Shown: piece by piece, positions 29,411 through 39,687 of the stretch
Numbering within the stretch: position 1 is the first letter of the stretch
Layout: every line of letters begins with the position of its first letter
Assembly (NCBI RefSeq): GCF_008370255.1
Contig: NZ_SEUI01000002.1
Span: 1-64,000 of the forward strand
DNA: 64,000 bases
Reading direction: 5' to 3'
From: Pseudoalteromonas sp. FUC4
GTDB lineage: Bacteria > Pseudomonadota > Gammaproteobacteria > Enterobacterales > Alteromonadaceae
The notes under the pieces: model-generated
What the model saw: only the letters and a program-made list of their open reading frames with translations
Database searches by the model: none
Told to the model about the DNA's origin: nothing
Position numbers and translations under genes: made by a program

Positions 29411-30589
29411 ATGAAAAAATTTACAACAGCAGCCCTTGCCCTATGTATGGCAACACTGATGGGTTGTTCATCAAGTGATGATGAAGATGAACTAGTACTT
29501 CCTGAAATTGTAAACCAATTTGAAACTGACGTTGTTTGGCAAGAATCTGTAGGTGATGGCGTAGAGCATTATTTTTCTCGTTTAACACCAGCTGTTTACA
29601 AAGATACTGTATATGTTGCTAGTCGCGAAGGCCAAGTAGAAGCGCTTTCGCTTACTAACGGCGATACCAAGTGGGAAACCGATGTACGCCAAGATTTATC
29701 GTTTTGGCCATGGGCTGACAACGGTAATGCAAAATTATCAGGTGGTATTTTGCAAGCCTATGGTAAAATTTATATAGGTTCTGAACACGGCTTTATTATT
29801 GCTCTTGATCGCGAAACCGGTGAAGAAGTTTGGCGTAAGAATGTACCAGGCGAATCACTGTCTAAACCGACAGCAGGCGATGGCTTAATATTTGTAAATT
29901 TAGGCTCTGGTAAATTGTTAGCCCTTCACCCAGATACGGGCGAAGAGCGTTGGAGTTTTGAACAAGAAGTTCCACCACTAACATTACGCGGACAAAGCTC
30001 GCCAACTGTTGCTAACGGTGGTGTATTAGTAGGCCTTGAAACAGGCAAGCTAAGCGTTTTAATTTCAGACAGTGGTTACTCAGCATGGAGCGCAGAAATT
30101 GCGGTTGCTAAAGGCGCATCAGAATTTGAACGCCTAGTTGACGTAGACACTCAACCACTTATTAGCGGTCCATATGCTTACGCTATAGCTTACAACGGCA
30201 ACTTAGCTGCTGTAGATATTCGCTCTGGCAACGTAGTGTGGAAACGTGAGTACAGCAGCTACCGCGAAATTGCGATGGATGCACAAACAATTTATTTAGT
30301 AGATAGCGATGGTGTTATTTACGCATTAGATAAAAATTCAGGTATTGAACGTTGGAGCCAACCCGCTCTACGTGGTTGGTACCTAACAGGCCCTGCAGTT
30401 GCAGGTAGCCACTTAGCTTTAGGCGACCAAGAAGGTAACCTACATTGGCTAAATAAAGAAACTGGCGAGCTAGTATCTCGAGAAGACTTTGACAGCTCAG
30501 GCTTTTTTGTTGAGCCAGTTGTTGCCGACGATAAGCTAATTTTATACACCCGTGATGGTGAAGTTAGTATGGTAAAAATACCAAACTAA
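29411..30589 (+). CDS. bamB: BamB, outer-membrane protein assembly lipoprotein
   Basis: A lipoprotein of the BAM complex that helps BamA fold outer-membrane proteins. The 392 aa begin with a lipobox LMGC (Cys19). They form an eight-bladed PQQ-like beta-propeller with repeated motifs such as GDTKWETDVRQ, TGEEVWRKNVPGES, TGEERWSFEQE and SGNVVWKREYS. It is co-transcribed with yfgM and closed by a strong terminator. Confidence 0.96.
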   Translation: MKKFTTAALALCMATLMGCSSSDDEDELVLPEIVNQFETDVVWQESVGDGVEHYFSRLTPAVYKDTVYVASREGQVEALSLTNGDTKWETDVRQDLSFWPWADNGNAKLSGGILQAYGKIYIGSEHGFIIALDRETGEEVWRKNVPGESLSKPTAGDGLIFVNLGSGKLLALHPDTGEERWSFEQEVPPLTLRGQSSPTVANGGVLVGLETGKLSVLISDSGYSAWSAEIAVAKGASEFERLVDVDTQPLISGPYAYAIAYNGNLAAVDIRSGNVVWKREYSSYREIAMDAQTIYLVDSDGVIYALDKNSGIERWSQPALRGWYLTGPAVAGSHLALGDQEGNLHWLNKETGELVSREDFDSSGFFVEPVVADDKLILYTRDGEVSMVKIPN

Positions 30590-30615
30590 GTTACTAATAG
30601 TCATATGGTTTTTTT

Positions 30616-30640
30616 AAGGCTTCGCACTGCGAAGCCTTTT
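30616..30640 (+). terminator. Rho-independent terminator after bamB
   Basis: Perfect 10-bp stem aaggcttcgc/gcgaagcctt with a 3-nt loop and a following TTTTGTTGTTTTTT, 27 bp after the bamB stop and before der. Confidence 0.92.
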
Positions 30641-30663
30641 GTTGTTTTTTAAAGAGGTAGTTT

Positions 30664-32130
30664 ATGCTTCCCGTGATCGCTCTAGTTGGGCGACCCAATG
30701 TGGGCAAATCCACATTATTTAACCGTTTAACACGTACTCGTGATGCACTCGTAGCCGATTTCCCAGGTTTAACACGAGATAGAAAATATGGCCAAGCTAG
30801 TTACGATGGCTATGAATTTATCGTGGTAGACACGGGCGGTATTGATGGCTCAGAAGAAGGCATCGAAATCGAAATGGCAGATCAATCTCTGCTAGCCATT
30901 GAAGAAGCCGACATTGTTCTGTTTTTAGTAGATGCTCGTGTAGGTATGACCGTAGCTGATCAAGCCATTGCTAATCACTTGCGTAAACAAGAGAAAAAGT
31001 GCTTTGTTGTTGCCAATAAAACCGACGGCATTGATGCAGATTCAAACTGTGCTGAATTTTACCAATTATCATTAGGTGAAATACATCATATTGCAGCTGC
31101 ACATGGCCGTGGTATTACCCTATTACTTGAACAAACACTTCAGCCGCTTATTGCTGAACTAGCTGCTCAAGATGAAGAAGTAACAGGTGATGACGAAGAA
31201 CTAATCGACCTTTACGAAGAAGGCGAAGGTGATGATACCGATCATCAAGCGTTTGCAGACAAACCTGTAAAGCTTGCAATTATTGGTCGCCCAAACGTTG
31301 GTAAGTCAACACTTACAAACCGTATATTGGGTGAAGATCGTGTAATTGTATATGATATGCCAGGTACAACGCGCGATTCTATTTATATTCCAATGACGCG
31401 TAACGATAAAGAGTATGTGTTAATTGACACAGCCGGTGTTCGTAAGCGTAAAAAAGTAAGTGACGTAGTTGAAAAGTTCTCAGTAATTAAAACACTACAA
31501 GCAATCGAAGATTGTAACGTGGTTTTACTTGTTGTGGATGCGCGAGATGGTATTTCTGATCAAGACTTAAGCTTATTAGGTTTTGCGCTTAACTCAGGTC
31601 GTTCACTGGTTATTGCCGTTAATAAATGGGATGGCCTTGACGACTACGTTAAAGACCGTATTAAAACAGAGCTTGATCGCCGTTTAGGCTTTATTGACTT
31701 TGCACGCTTACACTTTATATCTGCACTTCACGGTACAGGTGTTGGTCATTTATTTGAATCAGTTGATGAAGCGTACGAGTCAGCAACTAAGCGTATTAGC
31801 ACCGCAATGCTTCGCCGTATTATGGACATGGCACAGGCCGATCACCAGCCGCCACTTGTTCGTGGTCGTCGTGTTAAGCTTAAATATGCGCATGCTGGTG
31901 GTTATAACCCGCCACGTATTGTAATTCATGGTAACCAAGTTCACGATTTACCAGATAGCTACAAACGCTACTTGATGAACTACTACCGTAAAGCACTTAA
32001 AATTATGGGCACCCCAATCAAAATTGAATTTAGAGAAGGTGATAACCCATTTGCAGGGCGAACTAATAAAGTAACGCTTTCGCAAAAACGTAAAATACGT
32101 GCCTTTGCAAAAGAAAACCGTAATAAATAA
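30664..32130 (+). CDS. der: Der (EngA), double-GTPase ribosome assembly factor
   Basis: An essential GTPase for 50S subunit maturation; 488 aa. Two G domains: GRPNVGKST at about 8-16 with FPGLTRDR and DTGG, then after an acidic linker ([17 protein letters not shown]) a second GRPNVGKST near 208 with DMPGTTRDS and DTAGVRK. A C-terminal KH-like domain follows ([20 protein letters not shown]). It starts after the bamB terminator, with AAAGAGG in front of the ATG. Confidence 0.98.
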   Translation: MLPVIALVGRPNVGKSTLFNRLTRTRDALVADFPGLTRDRKYGQASYDGYEFIVVDTGGIDGSEEGIEIEMADQSLLAIEEADIVLFLVDARVGMTVADQAIANHLRKQEKKCFVVANKTDGIDADSNCAEFYQLSLGEIHHIAAAHGRGITLLLEQTLQPLIAELAAQDEEVTGDDEELIDLYEEGEGDDTDHQAFADKPVKLAIIGRPNVGKSTLTNRILGEDRVIVYDMPGTTRDSIYIPMTRNDKEYVLIDTAGVRKRKKVSDVVEKFSVIKTLQAIEDCNVVLLVVDARDGISDQDLSLLGFALNSGRSLVIAVNKWDGLDDYVKDRIKTELDRRLGFIDFARLHFISALHGTGVGHLFESVDEAYESATKRISTAMLRRIMDMAQADHQPPLVRGRRVKLKYAHAGGYNPPRIVIHGNQVHDLPDSYKRYLMNYYRKALKIMGTPIKIEFREGDNPFAGRTNKVTLSQKRKIRAFAKENRNK

Positions 32131-32155
32131 ATTCGTTAGAGTTAATTTACTACAA

Positions 32156-32187
32156 AAAAACGGCGTACTTTTTAGTACGCCGTTTTT
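32156..32187. terminator. Bidirectional terminator between der and the zf-TFIIB-like gene
   Basis: A perfect 14-bp stem (aaaaacggcgtact and complement) with a 4-nt loop, A-rich on the left and T-rich on the right. It can stop der from the left and the convergent minus-strand gene from the right. Confidence 0.92.
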
Positions 32188-32208
32188 GTTTTAATACGTT
32201 ATTAAGAG

Positions 32209-32711
32209 TTACAAGCCAAGTAAAGCTAAGCGCACCAAGTTCTCAACCGTGGTTTCATGCGCACTTTTATTTTTATTAGTTGGCATAAACCTAGACGCAG
32301 GCGATTTAATAGTTATAAACCCATGATTGGTTGCCATTTCGTGGGCTAACAGCTTTCGCTCTCGGGGGGTTAAATGGTTTTCGTGTATTTTTGCCAGCTC
32401 GCCACTATCAAGCCATATTCCTGCACAACCTGGGCACTCGTCTATTTCAACCACTTTAAGCGGCGAAAAATACCGGCGCATCATTACTATACTTGTGCAT
32501 TTAGGGCAATTTACTCGCGATGAGACATCCCCCTCACCTTCGGTATAATTACTCAAATACTTAAGTAAAACCTGACCATGCTTTAACTGTGGCGAGCTAA
32601 ACTTAAAAATTTGGCTGTTATCAAAAATACGCCGCCTTGCGCTGACGTAAAAACAGTAATACCGCCAATTAATAACGGCTCAAGAGAGGTATTTGTGCGT
32701 GGGCATAACAT
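32209..32711 (-). pseudogene. TFIIB-like zinc-ribbon protein, frameshifted once
   Basis: From ATG 32711 (AAGGA eight bases upstream) the frame reads MLCPRTNTSLEPLLIGGITV, then needs one more T at the five-T run 32623-32627 to continue as VFFDNSQIFKFSSPQLKHG. It then reads on to the zinc ribbon CPKC...CPGCAGIWLDSGEL, the signature of the zf-TFIIB (YjdM-like) family. The uninterrupted part starts only at about 32556. With the frame restored the protein would be ~167 aa. The single lesion may be a real mutation, slippage-controlled, or a sequence error. Function of the family is unknown. Confidence 0.75.
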
Positions 32712-32750
32712 TCTAAAATCCTTTTATTTTAATACTTAACTTACACTACT

Positions 32751-33347
32751 TTACTCAAGCGCTTTGTGAATAAGCCCAACAAGCGGCTCTGGCAATGTAA
32801 TATTACCTGCAAGTACAAACTCATGCGCTTCATCTGACATTTTTTGCCATGTACGGCGAATAATCCCAATCCATTTTTCTTCATTGTAATCTGGCTTTGC
32901 ATTAGCAAACCCAAGCATGTAATGCTCAATAAATACAAGGCTTGCTACGTCTTCTACTAATTGGCTGTCTGGATTACGTTTAATATTTTTTTTAGCGACT
33001 GCATCGTACACTCGGTTTTGCTCAACATCGCTGTACCCAGCTTGCTGCATAAGTGCAACAACACTACTTGCATGAAATATATAAAGTGCACTGCGCCACT
33101 GATGATAGCCCTGTTTATTCATTTCAAAGTCACTACGTGGCGACTTCCAACGCTGAATATGCTGTGCACGCACTGCAATTTTCATAAGCTCATCGGCATC
33201 GGGTTTAAATCGGCTAAGCATGTTGCTCATACGCTGTGAGTATAAATACTCTTTAGGAACACTCTCCCCATTAAGTTGCTCACTGTTAGGGTCTTGGTTG
33301 TTTGCTTCATCAATTAAGGCGATTACTTTATTAAACATGACGGTCAT
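32751..33347 (-). CDS. DUF4202 family protein
   Basis: A 198-aa soluble protein matching the DUF4202 pattern. It has FNKVIALIDEANNQDPN at the start, LYSQRMSNMLSRFKPDA, the histidine-containing VRAQHIQRWKSPRSDF, and LVEDVASLVFIEHYML. The family resembles HD-type helical proteins but has no established function. ATG 33347 and an in-frame ATG three codons later are both possible; neither has a good Shine-Dalgarno. It shares its direction with the zf-TFIIB-like gene 40 bp downstream. Confidence 0.85.
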   Translation of the reverse strand: MTVMFNKVIALIDEANNQDPNSEQLNGESVPKEYLYSQRMSNMLSRFKPDADELMKIAVRAQHIQRWKSPRSDFEMNKQGYHQWRSALYIFHASSVVALMQQAGYSDVEQNRVYDAVAKKNIKRNPDSQLVEDVASLVFIEHYMLGFANAKPDYNEEKWIGIIRRTWQKMSDEAHEFVLAGNITLPEPLVGLIHKALE

Positions 33348-33566
33348 TTTTTATAATAAGTTTTAATCATTCTAAACGCTGGTAAAACAATAAACTAGTG
33401 TGTCACTCAGTTACGCAGTGAAATTTGTTCAATCAAAAAGTTATACTAAGAAGTACAGGTTATAAAAGTAAGCGCATTGATTAAATTAACTTGTTATTAT
33501 CTTAGAAACAAAAATAACATATGTGCGTAAACTAATAAAAATCAACGCGCTAAAAATGAGAATAAT

Positions 33567-35294
33567 ATGTTTAAAAAAAGTATTTTAGCTATTTGCTTAG
33601 CTGTTACATCGCTACCAAGCCTTGCCGACAGTAACAGTGATTTAAAAACCATTATTGATAACCACTGGCAAAACGCCAAAGCTGAAAAAATATTTTTTCG
33701 TACCGACCCAGACGGCTGGAAGCCAAACGGTACATTGCCAAATTGGAGCGAGCAAGCCATTGCAAAGCGCCAAGCTTATAACAACAGCGTGCTAAAAAGC
33801 TTAGCCAGCATTGACCCAAAAACGCTCAACAACGAGCAGCTAATGAACTACCGCTTATTTAAATATGAGCGAGAAACCGAGCAGCAAAGCTACCTTTATC
33901 AAGATAAGTATTTTCCGGTTAATTTTTTAAGTGGCTGGCATACTTATTTTGCCGAAGCCCCCGCTAACATGGCATTTTTAACAACCGATGACTACAACGC
34001 ATTTTTAATCAGCCTTGCCGACTACCCTCGCTTTAATCAGCAAAATATTGATTTAATGAAAAAAGGTATAAAAACAGGCTTTACTCATTACTGCAAAACT
34101 TTTGAAAATTATAGCCAAAGCATTAGCGCGCATATAGTTAAAAACCCCGAAAACAGCGCCCTTTACGAGCCCTTTACGCGTATACCTAATACCTTTAGTA
34201 CAGTGCAAAAAGCAAGCTTAAAACAAAAAGCCCAAGCTATAATTGAAGAAAAAGTAATTCCTGCTTATCAGCACTTTTATGACTTTTTTAAAAATGACTA
34301 TATGTCACATTGTAGAGCGCAGCCGGGCATTGCAAGCGTTAAAGGTGGGCTTGATTACTACAAATACACCGTTAATTACTACACCACAACCAATGCCACA
34401 CCAAAGCAAATACACGAACTAGGCCTTAAAGAAGTCGCGCGTATTAAAGCGCAAATGCAAAATATTATTGATGAAGTAGGTTTTGATGGCACCTATAGTG
34501 AGTTTTTAGAATTTTTAGCAACCGATGAGCAATTTTACGCAAAAGATTCGCAAGACTTGCTAGAAAAAACCGCTTTTATCACGCAAAAAATGTATGGCAA
34601 ACTCCCCACTTACTTTGGCCATTTACCGCGTAATACCTTTACTATTAAAGGTTCAGCAAGTCGTGGCGCGTTTTATATGCCACCGGCCGATAACCGCTCC
34701 CCAGGTACTTACTTTTTAGCCTCAACGCCTAAGCTACAGCCTTTGTATAACTTAGAAGCACTAAGCCTACACGAAGCAATACCAGGGCACCATTTACAAA
34801 ACGCCATTGCAATGGAGTTAAATGTACCCGAATTTAGACGCACACTTAGCCACTCTGCTTTTGGCGAAGGCTGGGCACTTTACACCGAACGTTTAGGTAA
34901 AGAAGCCGGCTTTTATCAAAACCCTTACAGCGACTTTGGTCGTTTAGGCTATGAAATGTGGCGTGCAGTGCGCTTAGTGGTTGATACCGGTATTCATGCA
35001 TTTGGTTGGAGCCGCCAAAAGGCAATAGACTACTTGGCAGATCACACCGCTTTGCCACAAAGCGCGGTGGAGGATCAAATAGATCGTTATATATCATGGC
35101 CAGGCCAAGCGCTTTCGTACAAAATGGGCGAAATAAAAATACGCGAACTGCGTGCAAAAGCCGAAAAAGAACTCGGGGCTAAGTTTGATATACGCAGCTT
35201 TCACGACACCGTAATCGGCCAAGGGTCACTCCCTATGGAAGTACTAGAAGACGTAATAAACGATTGGATAGCAGAGCAAAAATCAGCTATTTAA
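33567..35294 (+). CDS. DUF885 family secreted metallopeptidase-like protein
   Basis: A 575-aa protein with an N-terminal signal peptide (FKKSILAICLAVTSLPSLA, cleavage after residue 20). The HEAIPGHHLQ motif near 397-406 corresponds to the zinc-binding HExxx(G)HH motif of DUF885, related to the M32/M2-like peptidases. GEGWALYTERLG follows, providing the downstream ligand and active-site pattern. Predicted periplasmic or cell-envelope carboxypeptidase or peptidase; substrate unknown. It is a single gene with its own terminator. Confidence 0.88.
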   Translation: MFKKSILAICLAVTSLPSLADSNSDLKTIIDNHWQNAKAEKIFFRTDPDGWKPNGTLPNWSEQAIAKRQAYNNSVLKSLASIDPKTLNNEQLMNYRLFKYERETEQQSYLYQDKYFPVNFLSGWHTYFAEAPANMAFLTTDDYNAFLISLADYPRFNQQNIDLMKKGIKTGFTHYCKTFENYSQSISAHIVKNPENSALYEPFTRIPNTFSTVQKASLKQKAQAIIEEKVIPAYQHFYDFFKNDYMSHCRAQPGIASVKGGLDYYKYTVNYYTTTNATPKQIHELGLKEVARIKAQMQNIIDEVGFDGTYSEFLEFLATDEQFYAKDSQDLLEKTAFITQKMYGKLPTYFGHLPRNTFTIKGSASRGAFYMPPADNRSPGTYFLASTPKLQPLYNLEALSLHEAIPGHHLQNAIAMELNVPEFRRTLSHSAFGEGWALYTERLGKEAGFYQNPYSDFGRLGYEMWRAVRLVVDTGIHAFGWSRQKAIDYLADHTALPQSAVEDQIDRYISWPGQALSYKMGEIKIRELRAKAEKELGAKFDIRSFHDTVIGQGSLPMEVLEDVINDWIAEQKSAI

Positions 35295-35315
35295 AAACAA
35301 TACTTCAATAAGCTA

Positions 35316-35344
35316 AGAGGCGGTTTAATAATCGCCTCTTTTTA
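35316..35344 (+). terminator. Rho-independent terminator after the DUF885 gene
   Basis: Stem agaggcg/cgcctct with a 10-nt loop, followed by TTTTTAAAAG, 22 bp past the stop codon. Confidence 0.85.
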
Positions 35345-35426
35345 AAAGTCTATTAAACATCTCAAAACTAATCCCTACCCGCTTTTGCTTCGTAGAGTTA
35401 ATGATTACAAAAACTTGAGCAAACCT

Positions 35427-36737
35427 ATGAGCAAACGCATTTTATATTGGCTACAAAACGATTTACGAATAGACGACAACCCTATTTTAAGTGAACTTGC
35501 TACTGGGCAATGTACACTCGATATTGTATTTATAATAAATCCGCATTGGTTTAAAAATAATAACTACCAACAAAAACCCTATGGTGTGCATAAACAACAG
35601 TTTTTAATGCAAAGCTTATACGAGCTACAACAAATATTTATTGAGCGCGGGCAAACCCTGCATGTGCTTGAGGGCGAACCCGTATCGCTTTTAAAAGCGC
35701 GTATAAATGAGCAAAATATTGATGAAGTGGTATACAGTGAGCAATTTGGCCTGTACGAGCAACGCCAAATAAACTTACTTAAAGCACATTGTTCCAATAC
35801 AAAATTTACAGGGGCGCAGCAAGATACGCTCTATAAACAAAGCGACCTCCCTTTTGATTTAAACGAATTACCTAAACACTTTACCCCGTTTCGTAAAAAG
35901 GTAGAGGCCGCTAATAACCCCATTACACCTTCTACTTTGCCAAACGGTTTGCTCCCCCAACCTATAACATTATGTGCGGCTAAACCAATTGAGCCTATTG
36001 ATGACAACAACGCGATAATGCACGGCGGATTTAAAAGTGCGCAAGCTCATTTTGCGCAGTACTTTTCGGGCTTACTGCCAAGCACCTATAAAACAACTCG
36101 AAACGAGCTTGATGGCTTTAATAACACTACCAAATTTAGTACTTGGCTTGCCTTTGGCTGTTTAAGTGCAAAACAAGTGTATAAAGCCGTAGAAGATTAC
36201 GAGCGAAGCAACACGGCAAACGAGTCTACCTACTGGATTAAATTTGAATTGCTGTGGCGAGAGTATTTTAAATGGCACGCACTTAAAGCAGGTAGCAGCC
36301 TGTTTAACTTTAAAGGGCAAAAACAGACTAAACCAATCACTACTTTTATACCAATACGTTTTGCAGCATGGTGTAACGGCACAACGCCTTACCCACTTGT
36401 AAATGCCATTATGGAAGAACTAAACACTACGGGTTACATTTCAAACCGAGCACGGCAAATTGCAGCAAGCTGTTTAGTAAACGAGCTTGGCCTTGATTGG
36501 CGATACGGCGCGGCTTATTTTGAACAGCAATTGATTGATTACGACGTAGCGGCTAATTGGGGTAACTGGCAATATATTGCTGGTGTAGGTGTAGATCCGC
36601 GTGGCGGTAGGCATTTTAATATTGAAAAGCAAACGACGCAGTTTGACCCAAATGGTACTTATACCAACAAGTGGCATGGGCACAGTAATAAAACACAGCA
36701 GCTCGATCACTTAAACGAAGTAGATTGGCCTATTTAA
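35427..36737 (+). CDS. DASH-family cryptochrome / photolyase-like flavoprotein
   Basis: A 436-aa cytoplasmic FAD/antenna-folate photolyase homologue. Visible are ILYWLQNDLRIDDNPILSE at the N-terminus, VYSEQFGLYEQRQI, the FAD-binding WIKFELLWREYFKWHALKAG, and the DASH-type TGYISNRARQIAASCLVNEL with GNWQYIAGVGVDPRGGRHFN. DASH proteins repair UV dimers in single-stranded DNA and may signal. The start is ATG 35427; the upstream in-frame TTG at 35385 would add 14 residues ahead of the conserved N-terminus. Confidence 0.93.
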   Translation: MSKRILYWLQNDLRIDDNPILSELATGQCTLDIVFIINPHWFKNNNYQQKPYGVHKQQFLMQSLYELQQIFIERGQTLHVLEGEPVSLLKARINEQNIDEVVYSEQFGLYEQRQINLLKAHCSNTKFTGAQQDTLYKQSDLPFDLNELPKHFTPFRKKVEAANNPITPSTLPNGLLPQPITLCAAKPIEPIDDNNAIMHGGFKSAQAHFAQYFSGLLPSTYKTTRNELDGFNNTTKFSTWLAFGCLSAKQVYKAVEDYERSNTANESTYWIKFELLWREYFKWHALKAGSSLFNFKGQKQTKPITTFIPIRFAAWCNGTTPYPLVNAIMEELNTTGYISNRARQIAASCLVNELGLDWRYGAAYFEQQLIDYDVAANWGNWQYIAGVGVDPRGGRHFNIEKQTTQFDPNGTYTNKWHGHSNKTQQLDHLNEVDWPI

Positions 36738-36763
36738 GCCAATTTACCTCCAGCAGGTTATAT

Positions 36764-37846
36764 TTAAAACACTTGAGCAATGCCTACATTAATTGCAAAG
36801 CCACCCAAAGTTAAAAATAAAAATAAACAACCTGCTAATAACAGCGGTTTAATACCCGCTTGGCGAATTGCCCCAACATGTGTGCGTAAACCCAAAGCCA
36901 CCATCGCAATGGTAAGTAATATATTATCAAACCAAACAACTGCGTTCGTAGTCACTTGAGGAATAATAGAGAGTGAATGCACACCACTTGCCACTATAAA
37001 TAACACCGCAAACCAAGGAATCGTAATTCCCGATTTTTGCTCGCTGCTGTGCTTGCTGTTGTTTGTTTTTGCATGCTTTTTACTTTGCCAAAACGATAAA
37101 CCCACTAAAAATGGCGCAAGCATCATCACTCTTAGCATTTTTTCTATTACTGCGGTGTCGGCCCCATTGGCACTTATCGCAGTACCCGCTGCAACCACTT
37201 GCGCTACTTCATGAATGGTTGAACCTACAAAAATACCGTATGCGTGCTCGCTCAACCCCATGTATTCAAACATTATTGGGTAGGCAAACATGCTTAACGT
37301 GCCAAACACCACCACCGTTGCCACAGCTACTGATACTTTGTGCGCTTGCGCTTTTATAACCGGCTCAGTCGCCATTACAGCTGCTGCGCCACAAATAGAG
37401 CTACCTGCGCCAATTAGTATGGTTGTTTGCTCATCAAGCTTAAATACTCGTTTGCCAAGCTGTATTGCTAATATAAACGTACCACTGAGCATAACAATAT
37501 CGGTTAGTAAGCCATGCCAGCCAACGCCAGCTACCTGTGCAAAGGTAATTCTAAAACCAAATAAAATAATACCTGCTTTGAGTAAAATACTTTTAGCGTA
37601 ATCAACACCTACATCGGTACGCGCAGCAATGCGCGAAAACATACTGTTACCCACAATAATGCCAAGCACAATACCAATAGTTAAAGAGCTAAATTGCGCA
37701 CTTTGCATTATGGGTAACTTACTTAATGCAACAGATGCCCCCGCTAAAACAACCACCAGCAGCATACCTAACCACCAGCGTTTATCGCCGTATTGCTTAG
37801 TATTAATACCCAAAGGCTGAAACCCATTTTTAATAGCGCTAAGCAT
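36764..37846 (-). CDS. yeiH: YeiH/UPF0324 family membrane transporter (putative sulfate or sulfite exporter)
   Basis: A 360-aa inner-membrane protein with about ten hydrophobic segments and the family motifs GIILFGFRITFAQVAGVG, GAGSSICGAAAVMATEPVIK and STIHEVAQVVAAG. The family is annotated as putative sulfate exporters; the substrate is not firmly established. It is divergent from a LysR regulator 121 bp away, an arrangement conserved with yeiE-yeiH, suggesting direct control. Confidence 0.93.
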   Translation of the reverse strand: MLSAIKNGFQPLGINTKQYGDKRWWLGMLLVVVLAGASVALSKLPIMQSAQFSSLTIGIVLGIIVGNSMFSRIAARTDVGVDYAKSILLKAGIILFGFRITFAQVAGVGWHGLLTDIVMLSGTFILAIQLGKRVFKLDEQTTILIGAGSSICGAAAVMATEPVIKAQAHKVSVAVATVVVFGTLSMFAYPIMFEYMGLSEHAYGIFVGSTIHEVAQVVAAGTAISANGADTAVIEKMLRVMMLAPFLVGLSFWQSKKHAKTNNSKHSSEQKSGITIPWFAVLFIVASGVHSLSIIPQVTTNAVVWFDNILLTIAMVALGLRTHVGAIRQAGIKPLLLAGCLFLFLTLGGFAINVGIAQVF

Positions 37847-37967
37847 AATATTCTCTCAATTGAACAACGTTAAACTGTTGACTTCATTTTAAGAAAGCGC
37901 AAAATATAACTCCAATACATTAAAATCATGATTCGATAACTTAAGGTTATGTGATTTGAGAGGCACA

Positions 37968-38846
37968 ATGAACTTACATGCACTTCGGGTGTTTTATACA
38001 GTGGCTAAATTGGGTAGCTTTTCAGGCGCAGCCGAGGCGCTTTTTATAAGCCAGCCGGCTGTATCTAAAGCGCTAAAAGAGCTAGAGCATCAGTTAAATA
38101 TTCAACTTATAGAACGTGCATCTAAGGGTAAAAAGCTCACCTTAAGTGAAGGCGGCCAAGCCTTGTATGATCACGCCCGTAGTATTTTTGCCATTGAAAA
38201 AGCCGCCATTGACGATATTAAATCGCGTACAGGGCTTAAGCGCGGCACACTCGTTATTGGCACTAGTACAACCATTGCCAGTTATTGGCTACCGCCCTAT
38301 TTAGCTAATTTTTGCGCGCAGTACCCGCATATAAAAGTAGAAGTACAAGTTGCCAATACCGCGCAAATTGAGCACGCATTGCTAGAGTGCACTATAGATT
38401 TAGCACTGGTTGAGGGCACACCTACAGAGCCACATATAATAAGTAAGCACTGGCAAAACGATTTAATGAGTGTTGTTATACCTAGTAACTTTAAGCCCAC
38501 GAAAAACTTAAAAGCATGGTTAAACAATCAATTTTGGCTACTGCGCGAGCCAGGCTCTGGCACTTTAGAAATGTCGATAAAGTTATTAGCAGAGCATGGC
38601 GTACAAGCAGAGCAAAATATGCAATTGGGCAGCAACGAAGCCATAGCAAGATCAGTAGCACAAGGAATGGGCGTTGCTTTATTGCCAAATGTAGTCACTG
38701 ATGATTTAGTGCAGCTAGGTAAATTAACACGCCTGAGCCAAAAAAATAACGAGCAACTCTCTCGGCCACTGTATCAACTGCATTATAAAGACAGACCGTC
38801 TTCACACGCCGCACAAGCATTCGAAAAAAGTTTATTTAGTGAGTAG
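37968..38846 (+). CDS. LysR-family regulator, YeiE-like
   Basis: A 292-aa regulator with an N-terminal HTH (LHALRVFYTVAKLGSFSGAA, ISQPAVSKALKELEHQL) and effector domain (TLVIGTSTTIASYWLPPYLA; MGVALLPNVVTDDL). The start ATG 37968 has GAGAGG just upstream; TTG 37956 would put the Shine-Dalgarno inside the gene. Divergent from yeiH, so the likely target is that promoter region. In E. coli YeiE responds to sulfite; whether this one does is inference. Confidence 0.9.
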   Translation: MNLHALRVFYTVAKLGSFSGAAEALFISQPAVSKALKELEHQLNIQLIERASKGKKLTLSEGGQALYDHARSIFAIEKAAIDDIKSRTGLKRGTLVIGTSTTIASYWLPPYLANFCAQYPHIKVEVQVANTAQIEHALLECTIDLALVEGTPTEPHIISKHWQNDLMSVVIPSNFKPTKNLKAWLNNQFWLLREPGSGTLEMSIKLLAEHGVQAEQNMQLGSNEAIARSVAQGMGVALLPNVVTDDLVQLGKLTRLSQKNNEQLSRPLYQLHYKDRPSSHAAQAFEKSLFSE

Positions 38847-38969
38847 TGCTCGCAATCTGTTAGTAGTGAGGCACCAGTAGAAAATTTACATAAAGTTTAA
38901 TCCTTGAAGTCAAAATTTGAGCCCTTTAGTCTTTCTAATGCCTATTAGCTAAGTTAAAACTCACTTGTG

Positions 38970-39416
38970 TTACGTGATACACCTTTCATGCTTCACTATT
39001 AAATTAAAATAATTTTTAAACATGTGTTCAGAACTGGTATCCCTTAAATCCACATCAAAATAGTAGCCGTCTTCTAAAACTTTCAAACTCTCTAAATCAT
39101 TGCAAATGCGCTCAAGAATCAAATATTTATATTTTGGCGTTATATTTTTTATTTCATCCAGAGTGAGCCCTTCGGCATCAAAATTCACAACAACTCTTAA
39201 ACTGGTACCTGAATAACCATGCCTTACAAAACTAATTCTGCTATCAATTGATGAAAAAAAGGTACTGAAGTAATTTTTATCTTCCTCGTATTCCCATTAA
39301 GAAGCATCCCCCCAGATTAAGACAAAAATAGCACCAAAAACAGCTGTAGCTACATATAATTTGTTGGCATTTATCATAAACCACAATTGAACTTTTTCAG
39401 TTCGCATTAATTTCAT
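38970..39416 (-). pseudogene. Small membrane-anchored hypothetical protein with one in-frame stop
   Basis: From ATG 39416 the frame gives a membrane segment (NKLYVATAVFGAIFVLIWGD), then a TAA at 39297-39299, then continues in the same frame as WEYEEDKNYFSTFFSSIDSR, ending ...NLIVKHERCIT at 38970. The downstream part has no ATG of its own (only a GTG at 39188), which suggests one gene interrupted by a nonsense codon. I do not recognise the family; the soluble part resembles small immunity-type or DUF proteins only in size. Confidence 0.5.
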
Positions 39417-39498
39417 AAGTCACATAACTTTTAAGTAAAAGACTAATAATCAAAACCAAAGTCTTGCTCATTCACATGCGTGGCTAATATAACTAGGG

Positions 39499-39687
39499 TT
39501 AAGAAAAATATCTTGATGCTACACCAATGCCTATAAGTAAAATAATTAATAAAACCCAATACCTTTTTGAACCATCTAAATTTTCACCGCAAACTGGGCA
39601 AGATGATGATGCGATTGGAGTCCCGTTAATATTTGTCGTTTTAACAACTGGGGAGGTAATTCCTGATTTACACTTTTTGCACTTCAT
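39499..39687 (-). CDS. Small zinc-ribbon membrane protein
   Basis: A 62-aa protein with paired cysteines C3-x2-C6 (KCKKCKSG) and C30-x2-C33 (SCPVCGENLDG), followed by one hydrophobic C-terminal segment (YWVLLIILLIGIGVASRYF). The layout suggests a zinc ribbon on the cytoplasmic side of a membrane anchor. Function unknown; no clear operon partner. Confidence 0.6.
   Translation of the reverse strand: MKCKKCKSGITSPVVKTTNINGTPIASSSCPVCGENLDGSKRYWVLLIILLIGIGVASRYFS

Noticed and set aside
37063..37820. Plus-strand ORFs opposite yeiH
   Set aside because: Antisense shadows of a membrane protein gene with clear family motifs.
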